Of a DNA stretch of 64,000 nt, positions 18,237 to 25,892 are shown in pieces. Every line of letters starts with the position of its first letter. Positions within the stretch are counted from its first letter, which is position 1. The stretch covers positions 27,540 to 91,539 of the forward strand of contig DEBD01000045.1 of the NCBI GenBank assembly GCA_002348385.1, read 5' to 3'. Both the position numbers and the translations under genes were made by a program. Source of the DNA: Gammaproteobacteria bacterium UBA2965 (lineage in GTDB: Bacteria; Pseudomonadota; Gammaproteobacteria; Pseudomonadales; Azotimanducaceae). The notes under the pieces are model-generated. The model was not told where the DNA came from. It was given only the letters and a program-made list of their open reading frames with translations, and made no database searches.

Positions 18237-19265
18237 CTAAGTGCCTGCGTTGTTGGCGCGCGCTACCGGCTCGGCAAGGGCTTTGGCGAGCGTCGCGCCT
18301 GCGATTGCGTGGCCCCTGGGCGCCCAGTGCGCGCCGTCGGCGGCCAGCACGGAGGGGTCCGTTTTCGCCGCGTCATCCACGGCTAAGCCCACTTGCGGCA
18401 GGGGCGTGAAACCTGCGTTGTTGGCGATGCGCGTCCAGCGCTCGGTTTGCCCGCGGTGGCGCAGGTTGCAGGTGGCGAACGTCAGGTGGTCCGTGGCGGT
18501 GGGGGTGGTGGCCACCAGGGTTTTGAACAGCTGCTCGGTGATTACATCCGCCTCCCGGCGTTGTGTGCGGGTTGGTGGCGGATAGGCCGGGTCGCGATAG
18601 CCGCCGTACCGACGGTACTGGATGTTCTGCAGCTGCTGATCGAAAAAGCGGAAGAGAGCGAAATTGCGATAGAGCACCTTGTACCAGTGGTGGTCAGCGA
18701 GGCGGTAGATGATGGCGCCGTCTTGCCAGTAGGGCCGCAGGTTTTTCTGGTTGCGCACGATGCTGGCACTCTCGATGGCGAAGCTGTTGTTGGCGAGGTC
18801 GTTGGCGCAGAACTGCAGCACCAGGATGTGGGGCGCAATGATGGGCGCGTGGGCTTCCACCAGCATGAGTTCCTGCAGAGTGCCGTAGCCGCCGGCGCCG
18901 ACCGCAAACACTTCCGCATCAAGTTGATCGGCCACCTGTCCGAAGTAGGCGTCTGCGTCCGACATGTTCAGATCGGCCGTAAACGAATCGCCCACGAAAA
19001 GCACCCTGGCGCGGTCGGTGGTGGGGTTTCCCCAGGCCCGAAAGCCGTGTTCGTTGGTGGTCACGGCTACCGGATAGCGCGCCCCCCCTGAATCTCTGCG
19101 CCTGCCCTGATAGGTGAAGTTGGGAATCGGCCGCCAGCCGAGGCTTGCGTCGTATTGGTACAGTGTTTTTGCGGCGGCGTAGGAGCGGTAGAACGCTTCG
19201 GCGCCTGCCAGTGCGAGAGCCAGCGGCACAGCCATAGCCAGGCCCCACAGGGCAAGCCGCTTCAT
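18237..19265 (-). CDS. SGNH/GDSL hydrolase-like protein with N-terminal anchor
   Basis: An N-terminal hydrophobic stretch (residues 4-24) suggests a signal anchor or signal peptide. The SGNH blocks are visible: block I VGDSF (Ser nucleophile), block III CANDLANN (Asn), and block V ADGAHW (Asp-x-x-His). An esterase or acyl-transfer/deacylation role in the cell envelope is likely. It is 342 residues long. It lies 31 bases downstream of the second VOC gene on the same strand, so the two are probably co-transcribed. Confidence 0.75.
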   Translation of the reverse strand: MKRLALWGLAMAVPLALALAGAEAFYRSYAAAKTLYQYDASLGWRPIPNFTYQGRRRDSGGARYPVAVTTNEHGFRAWGNPTTDRARVLFVGDSFTADLNMSDADAYFGQVADQLDAEVFAVGAGGYGTLQELMLVEAHAPIIAPHILVLQFCANDLANNSFAIESASIVRNQKNLRPYWQDGAIIYRLADHHWYKVLYRNFALFRFFDQQLQNIQYRRYGGYRDPAYPPPTRTQRREADVITEQLFKTLVATTPTATDHLTFATCNLRHRGQTERWTRIANNAGFTPLPQVGLAVDDAAKTDPSVLAADGAHWAPRGHAIAGATLAKALAEPVARANNAGT

Positions 19266-19296
19266 TGCGGCGCGTGCCGAATCGGGCAGGCGCGCG

Positions 19297-19848
19297 CTAC
19301 CAATTGGTGGGCCGGATCAAGCGGGTTTTGCCGTCCCAGCTTTCGTGGGCTTCCTTCCACTCGTTGAAGTTGCGGCGGGAATTGGGGTTCTCCGTATACA
19401 GCTCCACGAAGCAGCCGAGCATGCTGCGGGCGTCGACATAGGCCACCATGAGCTGGCCGCCGACACTGATCTCCGTCACGGACGGGAATCCCAGCTCGGC
19501 GAAACGCTCCTTTTCCGCCGGTACGTCGTTCAGGCAAATGGCGATGTGGTGCAGCCCAGCATCACCCTTCGCGAACATATCGCGATAGATGGACGGCGCG
19601 TCGTTATGCTGCTCGATGAGTTGAATATGGTGGTCCGGGCCGCATTGACCCCAGGCGTAGCTCAGGTGCGCTTCAGTGGGGGATCCCCGGTAGGTTTCCA
19701 CGAAGTCGTCTGATGGGGCAACGAAGGGCTTGTCCATGAAGAAGGGTCCTGCGCCGAACACCTCGGCCCATTGCTGGCAGGCCGCTTCGATGTCGCTAAC
19801 ATAGTAGGCGTACTGCTCGATGGGGTAGCGGATAATCTGTTCGCTCAT
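19297..19848 (-). CDS. VOC-family protein, methylmalonyl-CoA-epimerase-like
   Basis: This 183-residue VOC protein has the motif PIEQYAYYVSDIEAACQQW at the start and GLHHIAICLND at mid-protein (His ligand), with a terminal CFVELY Glu. The length and the glyoxalase_4-like pattern suggest an epimerase or ring-modifying enzyme rather than an antibiotic-binding protein. The ATG at 19848 has GAAGAGG upstream. It sits at the edge of the catabolic cluster and may belong to it. Confidence 0.78.
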   Translation of the reverse strand: MSEQIIRYPIEQYAYYVSDIEAACQQWAEVFGAGPFFMDKPFVAPSDDFVETYRGSPTEAHLSYAWGQCGPDHHIQLIEQHNDAPSIYRDMFAKGDAGLHHIAICLNDVPAEKERFAELGFPSVTEISVGGQLMVAYVDARSMLGCFVELYTENPNSRRNFNEWKEAHESWDGKTRLIRPTNW

Positions 19849-19929
19849 AGCCTCTTCCCGATTGCTGGCGCTCCCAAGCATACTGACGCGACACCGTGTG
19901 CGCCACGCAGAGGCCTGTGAAAGTGTACG

Positions 19930-19955
19930 AGTATCTGGAGATAGGTGCAGATACT
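19930..19955. promoter_or_regulatory. 7-bp inverted repeat upstream of the VOC gene
   Basis: AGTATCT (19930-19936) and AGATACT (19949-19955) are perfect reverse complements separated by 12 bases, about 80 bases upstream of the VOC start. This has the shape of a regulator operator. No regulator gene is adjacent. Confidence 0.35.
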
Positions 19956-20053
19956 GAGACCTGGAACTACCCCCCCTGTCGAGCCCACGCGAACACGGTG
20001 GCCTTGGTGGCGCAGGCCATGTCCGGACTGCTGGGGTAGCGGGCGGCTTCTAG

Positions 20054-21634
20054 TTACGCCTTGCGTGGGTCTCCCCGGTCCCAGGCGTCGCCGATGCCGC
20101 GGGCGCGCAGCTCGTGGCGGGCGATTTCCTGCTTGGTAATGGTGCGCGGAAACTCCTCCACGAACTCGATGTAGCGGGGTACCTTGAAGTAGGCGAGCCG
20201 CTCCTCACACCAGGCCACCAGCGCCTGCGGATCGGCTGACCGGCCGGGCGCGGCCTGCACGTAGGCTTTGATGTCTTCCTCGCCGAGCTCGGCTGGCACG
20301 CCCACCACGCCGCAGTCCTGCACGTCGGGGTGCTCGGTGAGCACTTTTTCCACCTCGAAGGCGGACACGTTCTCACCGCGAACCCGCACCCAATGCGCCT
20401 GCCGGCCCACGAAATGCAGGTAGCCGTCTTCATCGAGGTACCCGATATCTCCGGTGTGGTACCACAAGCCCCGCCACGCGTTGATGGTTTCCACGGGCTT
20501 GTTGACGTACTCCAGCATCATGCAGTTGGGCTCCACCGGACGTAGCAAGATCTGACCGTGCTCCCCGGTGGGAACGGGTACGTCGTTCTCGTCCACAATG
20601 CGGATATCCGCCCAACCTCGTGTGGTGCCGCAGGAATTGGTGTGCAGGTCGTCCAGCCGCTCGCTGCACAGCAGTACGCCCACCTCGGTCATGGCGTACA
20701 CCTCCAAGAGCGGCACGCCGAAGCGCTCTTCGAACTCGTCGCGAAAAGCGCTGCGCACCTGGCCGGAAGCAATGCCGATGCCCACCCGCACTTTGTGCTG
20801 CCGGTCGGCGTCGGAGGCGGGAAGCGTGAGCAGGGCAGACATCATGGTGCCGATGGGGTCGATAATGGTAGCGCCGGTCTCCCGGGCGATGCGCCAGTAG
20901 TTGGATACGCTGAACCAGCGGGTCATAACGCCCGTGGTGCCGCAGAACAGCGGGCCGGTGAGCCCGAACTGCTGGCCGCCCACGTGAAAGAAGTGCGAGT
21001 TGGCGAAATGCACGTCGTCCGGTTGGGACTGGGTGATCTCCTGGTAGCGTAGCGCGGCGGCAATGTAGTACAGGTGTGGCACGAGCACGCCCTTAGGCAT
21101 GCTGGTGCTGCCGCCGGTGTAGATGATGGACATGGGATCGTTGGGGGCGATGTGCACGTCGGGCTCGACGTTGTCTCCGGTTAACAGATCGTCGAACGGG
21201 CGCATGCCGGAATGGGTGCCGCGCCACAGATAGTCGGGGGGCGGGGTCTCGAACTGCTCGCGGGCCTGCAGATAGCGCTCGAGCAGCTCGTTGTCTACCA
21301 CCATCACTTTGGCGTTGGTGTCGCCCAGGCTGTAGACCAGCTCGTCGGCAGACAACGATACGTTCAGCGATGCGAACACGGCGCCGAGCTTGATGCACGC
21401 CAGCCACACCGTTGCGTGGTCCGTGGAGTTGTACATGAAGGTGGCCACCACGTCGCCCTTGGCCACCCCCTGAGCAGTCAGCGTGCTGGCGATGCGATTA
21501 GCGCGTTCGTGGGCGTCGGCATAGGTAAGGGTTTCCCCGTCGCAGATTAATAGGGGTTTGTCGCCCAGGGATGCGCGCGCGGCAAAAACGTCGCGCATGT
21601 TGGTGTATTCGAGGTCGTTGCCGTTCAGCTGCAT
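20054..21634 (-). CDS. AMP-forming acyl-CoA synthetase (carnitine-CoA-ligase-like)
   Basis: This adenylate-forming enzyme would activate a carboxylic acid as its CoA thioester. Visible blocks are YTGGSTSMPKG (P-loop, about residue 171), YAMTEVG, YHTGDIGYLDEDGY and the C-terminal ITKQEIAR containing the catalytic Lys. The usual G before that Lys is Thr. The length of 526 and sequence flavour resemble CaiC/DitJ-type ligases rather than long-chain FadD. It is the last gene of the minus arm, 12 bases after the first dehydratase gene. Confidence 0.85.
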   Translation of the reverse strand: MQLNGNDLEYTNMRDVFAARASLGDKPLLICDGETLTYADAHERANRIASTLTAQGVAKGDVVATFMYNSTDHATVWLACIKLGAVFASLNVSLSADELVYSLGDTNAKVMVVDNELLERYLQAREQFETPPPDYLWRGTHSGMRPFDDLLTGDNVEPDVHIAPNDPMSIIYTGGSTSMPKGVLVPHLYYIAAALRYQEITQSQPDDVHFANSHFFHVGGQQFGLTGPLFCGTTGVMTRWFSVSNYWRIARETGATIIDPIGTMMSALLTLPASDADRQHKVRVGIGIASGQVRSAFRDEFEERFGVPLLEVYAMTEVGVLLCSERLDDLHTNSCGTTRGWADIRIVDENDVPVPTGEHGQILLRPVEPNCMMLEYVNKPVETINAWRGLWYHTGDIGYLDEDGYLHFVGRQAHWVRVRGENVSAFEVEKVLTEHPDVQDCGVVGVPAELGEEDIKAYVQAAPGRSADPQALVAWCEERLAYFKVPRYIEFVEEFPRTITKQEIARHELRARGIGDAWDRGDPRKA

Positions 21635-21646
21635 CTAATCAACCGC

Positions 21647-22813
21647 CTAGAGATTATCGAATTGCGACACGTCGCCCCCGAACAGGGGCAACGCGACCGG
21701 GCCGTGTTGTTGGGAAGGTAGTGCCACCACGGCGTTGCCGCGCGCGGTCACCGCATCGTGTTGGTTGCGTGCTTGAATTTCGATGCGCACCAGGGGGTGA
21801 CCGGCGAACCAGGTGTTGGTCACCTGGCCTTCCAGTGTGGTGGTGTCTCCCACCAGATTAGGGCGCAGCACCTGGGCGTCCAGCTCGGCCAGAAAGCCAT
21901 CGTCGCCCATCCAGTCGGTGAGCATGGCGATGATCCAGGATATGCGGTGCAGGCCCACATCGTAGGCGCCGCCCATACCCACGCTGCGCCCGGCCCGGGA
22001 GGAAAAGTGTCCGCGTGCGGCAAAGTCCTTGGCGCCGGTTTCGTCGTTGATGGCGAAATCATCATGCCGATGCCGGTACCGAACCGCGTCGCCATGGGCG
22101 CCGCCGTAGTGCAGGGCGCCCTGCGCGCCCACATACCAGCGGAAGATGTCGCCCTGGCTGAGCGGCCGCACCTCCTCGCCCAGGGTGTCTCCCCCGGATA
22201 CGGATTCCCACAGTCTGGACTGAGCTCCGCGTCGAGTGATGTGTCGTGGTGCAGGCGCCGGTGCGCTGGCGGATGTCTTGGCGGGGTCCTGTCGCGGAGA
22301 TTGAGAGCCACTACCGGACTGGCGGGGCGTTCGCGCCACCCGCCCCTGTGCGGTGCCGATCAGTCCACGCTGGCTGCGATATTCGATCTCTCCGGTTTGC
22401 AAGACCCAGCGTCCGAAGCGGCGGCCCGATTTTTCTTCCATATTGGTGAGTTGGGCCGACACGCTGAATTGGTCGTCGATACGAATGGCGTCCATCCAGC
22501 GCCAGCGGGTTCCGGCGTAGATCCACTGAACGCCGGCCAGCTTGGGGGCTACGATGGTGGCATCCACTGCGTACAGGAACGATGGCGGTGCGATCAGTCC
22601 TTGCCATGGCGTGGCGGCGGCATAGTCGCCATCCACCCACAGCGGGTTGTCGTCTCCCACACCTTGGGCGAACTGACGCACGGCATCTCTTGTGGCGCTT
22701 TCCACCCACTGCATGCGGTCCCGGCGCAGGGGTACGCCGATCAGTTCTCTGGCTTCGGCGATTGTGTCGTCGTCGATGACACCCCAGCGGGAATTGGATT
22801 GGTCGGCCGTCAT
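21647..22813 (-). CDS. MaoC/FAS1-type dehydratase (hot-dog fold), paralogue 1
   Basis: The 388-residue protein shows the PF13452-type N-terminal block ATRDAVRQFAQGVGDDNPLW and a second half ending in LTDWMGDDGFL and TTTLEGQVTNTW. Between the halves lies a Pro/Ala/Ser/Gln-rich linker near residues 165-190. Such double hot-dog proteins hydrate enoyl-CoA or dehydrate hydroxyacyl-CoA, often as heteromers. The next upstream gene is a diverged paralogue three bases away, which supports a heterodimer. Substrate is unknown, but the adjacent CoA ligase implies a CoA thioester. Confidence 0.75.
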   Translation of the reverse strand: MTADQSNSRWGVIDDDTIAEARELIGVPLRRDRMQWVESATRDAVRQFAQGVGDDNPLWVDGDYAAATPWQGLIAPPSFLYAVDATIVAPKLAGVQWIYAGTRWRWMDAIRIDDQFSVSAQLTNMEEKSGRRFGRWVLQTGEIEYRSQRGLIGTAQGRVARTPRQSGSGSQSPRQDPAKTSASAPAPAPRHITRRGAQSRLWESVSGGDTLGEEVRPLSQGDIFRWYVGAQGALHYGGAHGDAVRYRHRHDDFAINDETGAKDFAARGHFSSRAGRSVGMGGAYDVGLHRISWIIAMLTDWMGDDGFLAELDAQVLRPNLVGDTTTLEGQVTNTWFAGHPLVRIEIQARNQHDAVTARGNAVVALPSQQHGPVALPLFGGDVSQFDNL

Positions 22814-22816
22814 GCG

Positions 22817-23776
22817 CTAACCCGCGAATGCGATGGGTTCTGGGATGGGCAGCGCAGGCGTCTCCCCGCCGTCAGGCAGGATAACCAGGGCATCCCCCTG
22901 GGCCACACTCTGGCCCGATTGGTCCGTGGCGCTAATGGCTACCTGGACCACTTGGTGGTTGGCCTGTCTGAATAGGTGTGTGACGGCGCCCGAGAGGGTA
23001 GTGGTGGAGCCCAATCCCGGCTGCTGCAATAGGTCCACCCGCAGGCGGTGCAGAAATCCGGCGTCTCCGGCCCAATCGGTGAGTAGCTGCGTGCACCAGG
23101 AAGTGATCTGCGGGCCGGTCGCAATCTCTTCGTGAACACCGCCAACGCTCACACCACTGTGGGGCTCAGGGATGCCCAGGGCGCCCGCGCACCAGGCGAC
23201 GATGTCCATGATGCTCAGCGGACCCTTGGTGAGCGGCCCGAGGCGGTCGCCCAGGGCCGTTTCCTGCCATTGGCGGGGTTCGGCGCCGCGTTGTCCTTCC
23301 GCCAGGATGTTCATTTCGATGCGTGCCAACTCTTCATCGGAATAGCGGGGTTGGGTGTATTCGGCCGCCGCGGTCTGCGCAGACGGACGAAGGCAGCGGG
23401 TGGTGACCTTGGCCACCAGGTGCCCGTTCCCGCCGTGAAAGGCCACGACACCGGTCTGGGTGATGCCGCTGGAATCTTCGTGGTCGGTCGGTGGCTGTGC
23501 GGCGGGTAGCACCGCCTTGCCCACTGGCAGCGTGTCGTACCAACACCAGTCCGCACCGACGTATAGGCGTGGTCGGGGATCGTGCCCGGGCGCCAAGGTG
23601 GTTTCATGCAGCGCGTAGAGAAAGGCTGGAGGGGCCAGGAGTCCTCCACGGCAGGACTGTTGAGCGTATTGCGGGTCCGACCACAACGGGTTGTTGTCGC
23701 CGATCCCCCAGGCGAAATGGCGCACGGCATCACGTGTGACGTCGCGCGCCCACGCAGGTGCGGGCTGCCCGGCCAC
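22817..23776 (-). CDS. MaoC/FAS1-type dehydratase (hot-dog fold), paralogue 2
   Basis: This 319-residue protein shares the same two landmarks as its neighbour: VTRDAVRHFAWGIGDNNPLW near residue 15 and LLTDWAGDAGFL...GSTTTLSGAVTH near the C-terminus, so one arose from the other by duplication. It lacks the long Ala/Pro linker. The GTG start at 23776 lies four bases after the cupin stop. The two may form one enzyme with one catalytic and one structural subunit; which is catalytic cannot be told by eye. Confidence 0.74.
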   Translation of the reverse strand: MAGQPAPAWARDVTRDAVRHFAWGIGDNNPLWSDPQYAQQSCRGGLLAPPAFLYALHETTLAPGHDPRPRLYVGADWCWYDTLPVGKAVLPAAQPPTDHEDSSGITQTGVVAFHGGNGHLVAKVTTRCLRPSAQTAAAEYTQPRYSDEELARIEMNILAEGQRGAEPRQWQETALGDRLGPLTKGPLSIMDIVAWCAGALGIPEPHSGVSVGGVHEEIATGPQITSWCTQLLTDWAGDAGFLHRLRVDLLQQPGLGSTTTLSGAVTHLFRQANHQVVQVAISATDQSGQSVAQGDALVILPDGGETPALPIPEPIAFAG

Positions 23777-23780
23777 CTGG

Positions 23781-24251
23781 CTAGACGGTGTACCGGTCGG
23801 TTATCTCGGCCGTACCCAACGTGCTGCCGTCGTTCTTGCCCAGCGCGATGCCGGGCCATCGGCCGTCGGCGAATATCACCAGCACGCTGGCGCCCTCGGG
23901 CCCGGCCACCAGTGGTCCGTAGCCTTTGTTCGCCAGGCCCACGCGGATGTCACCAGGATACAGCCACTGTGCGCCCACCTTCTGCGAGCCCGCCAGTATG
24001 ATCTCCGAGTAATCACAGGCGTGGGTGTGGGCTTCGATGGTGCAGCCGGGGGGAAACCACATCTTGAATACCGTAGGCGCCGCTTCGTTGTCCGGCAGCC
24101 CGATTCGATACATGCTGGCCACGGCAGTTGTCGGCAGCTCGATGGCGCCGATCTCATCCCACGATGTTACGATATGACCGCGACGTTCCAGCTTTTCCTG
24201 AATTGCCTCTTGGGTCAGCGGCTCGGTGGTGGTCTGGTTTTCGGCACTCAC
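23781..24251 (-). CDS. Cupin-fold protein
   Basis: This 156-residue single-domain cupin has the first metal motif as H75-T-H77 followed by D80, Y81 and E83 (AHTHACDYSEIILAGS). The second motif lacks an obvious His. It also has the ring of Gly/Pro turns expected of the beta-barrel. It may be a non-haem metal enzyme or a binding protein. It is the first gene of the minus arm, reading away from the EthD gene through a 186-base divergent region. Confidence 0.7.
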   Translation of the reverse strand: MSAENQTTTEPLTQEAIQEKLERRGHIVTSWDEIGAIELPTTAVASMYRIGLPDNEAAPTVFKMWFPPGCTIEAHTHACDYSEIILAGSQKVGAQWLYPGDIRVGLANKGYGPLVAGPEGASVLVIFADGRWPGIALGKNDGSTLGTAEITDRYTV

Positions 24252-24383
24252 TAGCTATTCTCAGCTTAAGTTGTTTTGGTACATAGTCGCACAGGCGGTG
24301 TGTTTCGGCCAAATACGAGTTGTTGTGTGGACGGCGTCCCCAGGCGTTGGGTTCGCGGGCCGATTTCAGGTACGCTGATGTTT

Positions 24384-24408
24384 GGTTGCGCCGGTTTCTT
24401 CGGTTGCG
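24384..24408. promoter_or_regulatory. Direct repeat in the divergent catabolic promoter region
   Basis: GGTTGCG occurs at 24384-24390 and again at 24402-24408, an 18-base period. It lies between the divergent cupin and EthD genes and close to the EthD start. A tandem operator is possible; I could not define -35/-10 boxes. Confidence 0.3.
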
Positions 24409-24437
24409 AGCCCAATACGGGAGGGAGGCGTCAGTAG

Positions 24438-25121
24438 ATGGAAGGCAGATATCCCCCGGCAATCATGCTCACGCTGGCCCACTGTGCAGACCCTCAGCAT
24501 ACAGAGCAATGGCTGGATTGGTACGCGCGCATCCACACCCCAGATGTGACTTCTGCGGGTGTGTTCACCCACATGATCCGCTTCATGAATACGGCCCACG
24601 ATCATGGCGGCTGCCAGATTGCCAACCTCAGCGAGACGGAATTTGCCGACCCTCTGGAAGCCATTGAAGCGCTCAAGGCGCGCCGCGCGCCATTTACCGG
24701 GGAAGACCGCCGCTCGCCATACACGCGGGTGGTAGAGGGGGGCGGCCCTATGGTGCGCGTTGGCGGTCAGTTTCAGTACGTCAAAAATGCGCCGGTGCGC
24801 AGCATCTTTCTGGAAGGCATGAGCCTAACGAACCCCGCGGCCGAGCGCGCGTTCAATCGCTGGTACAACGACGACCACATTCCGTCGCTGTTGAGTGGGG
24901 GCGGCTTTCAAAGCGCCTATCGTTATCAGGGCTTTTCGCCGCAAGGGCCTACGATGGAATTCGTCTGTATCTACGAAAGCGACCGTAGGGACGTAGAGCA
25001 GGCGTTGACGGAATCAATTGCTGTCGCACAAGGCGGTCAACGTGCGATTTTTGCGGATGCAAAGCCAACCTGGGAGATGACGGCAATACGTATCTGGCCT
25101 ATGGAGGGACGCGAATCCTAG
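24438..25121 (+). CDS. EthD/dimeric alpha-beta-barrel protein with two repeats
   Basis: The 227-residue protein contains two related halves. The first holds QWLDWYARIHTPDV (residues 24-37), the second FNRWYNDDHIPSL (139-151); both are the W-Y-x-x-x-H motif of EthD-like ferredoxin-fold proteins. In known relatives the fold is used in ring-cleavage, haem or polyketide chemistry and in accessory proteins of ether degradation. It is the first gene of the plus arm. Start ATG at 24438 is preceded by GGGAGGGAGG. Confidence 0.75.
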   Translation: MEGRYPPAIMLTLAHCADPQHTEQWLDWYARIHTPDVTSAGVFTHMIRFMNTAHDHGGCQIANLSETEFADPLEAIEALKARRAPFTGEDRRSPYTRVVEGGGPMVRVGGQFQYVKNAPVRSIFLEGMSLTNPAAERAFNRWYNDDHIPSLLSGGGFQSAYRYQGFSPQGPTMEFVCIYESDRRDVEQALTESIAVAQGGQRAIFADAKPTWEMTAIRIWPMEGRES

Positions 25122-25150
25122 GCTGAGTCTGGCAAAGTAGGGTGGAACCA

Positions 25151-25891
25151 ATGGGGAGACTGGAAGGTAAGGTGGCGCTGATCACGGGCGGTGCCCAGGG
25201 TCAGGGCGAGGCAGAGGCGCGCCTTTTTGCACGCGAAGGCGCTGCTGTGGTGATTGGCGATGTGCTTGAAGATATGGGTCGTGGGGTTGCTCGGGAGCTT
25301 TCTACTCATGGCGAGGCGCGGTTTGTGGGCTTGGACGTCACGAACGTGCAGCATTGGCAAGCGGCCATGGAGAAGGTCGAAGCCGCCTTTGGAAAGCTAG
25401 ATATTCTGATCAACAATGCGGCGATATGGCGGCCGGAAGGAATAGAAGCCACCACGGACGAGAGCTGGGATACCATGTTCGCCGTCAATACCAGGGGTCC
25501 GTTTCTCGGCACGCGGGCTGCGCTGCCGCTGTTACGCAAGGGGACGGGCGCATGCATCGTCAACGTGGCGTCGGGATCGGCGCTCAGAGGTGCCAGGGGT
25601 GCTACGGCGTACGCGGCGTCCAAAGCCGCGTTGACGAACTTTACCCGTTCTACCGCCATCCAATACGGGCCCGAGGGCATCCGGGCCAATGTGATTCATC
25701 CCGGCCCCGTTAACACGGAGATGCTGCGTACCGGCATGCAGGGTAATCACGAGTCGGCGGCGGGTGCCCTGCCGTTGGGCCGCCTGGGGCTTCCTGACGA
25801 CATCGCTTACGGTGCGCTGTATCTCGCCTCTGACGAGGCCGCGTTCGTGACCGGTGCCGAGCTGTGTATCGACGGGGGCTTGCGGGCCTGA
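25151..25891 (+). CDS. Short-chain dehydrogenase/reductase
   Basis: The classical SDR has the cofactor motif TGGAQGQGEAEA near residue 11, NNAA, the catalytic Ser (NVASGSALRG), and YAASK (Tyr-x-x-x-Lys). The C-terminal IDGG ending is typical of FabG-like members. Asp after the second strand (IGDV) suggests NAD(H) preference. It likely oxidises a hydroxyl group in the pathway. I prefer ATG 25151 over the in-frame GTG at 25142. It ends one base before the hydrolase gene. Confidence 0.85.
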   Translation: MGRLEGKVALITGGAQGQGEAEARLFAREGAAVVIGDVLEDMGRGVARELSTHGEARFVGLDVTNVQHWQAAMEKVEAAFGKLDILINNAAIWRPEGIEATTDESWDTMFAVNTRGPFLGTRAALPLLRKGTGACIVNVASGSALRGARGATAYAASKAALTNFTRSTAIQYGPEGIRANVIHPGPVNTEMLRTGMQGNHESAAGALPLGRLGLPDDIAYGALYLASDEAAFVTGAELCIDGGLRA

Positions 25892-25892
25892 T

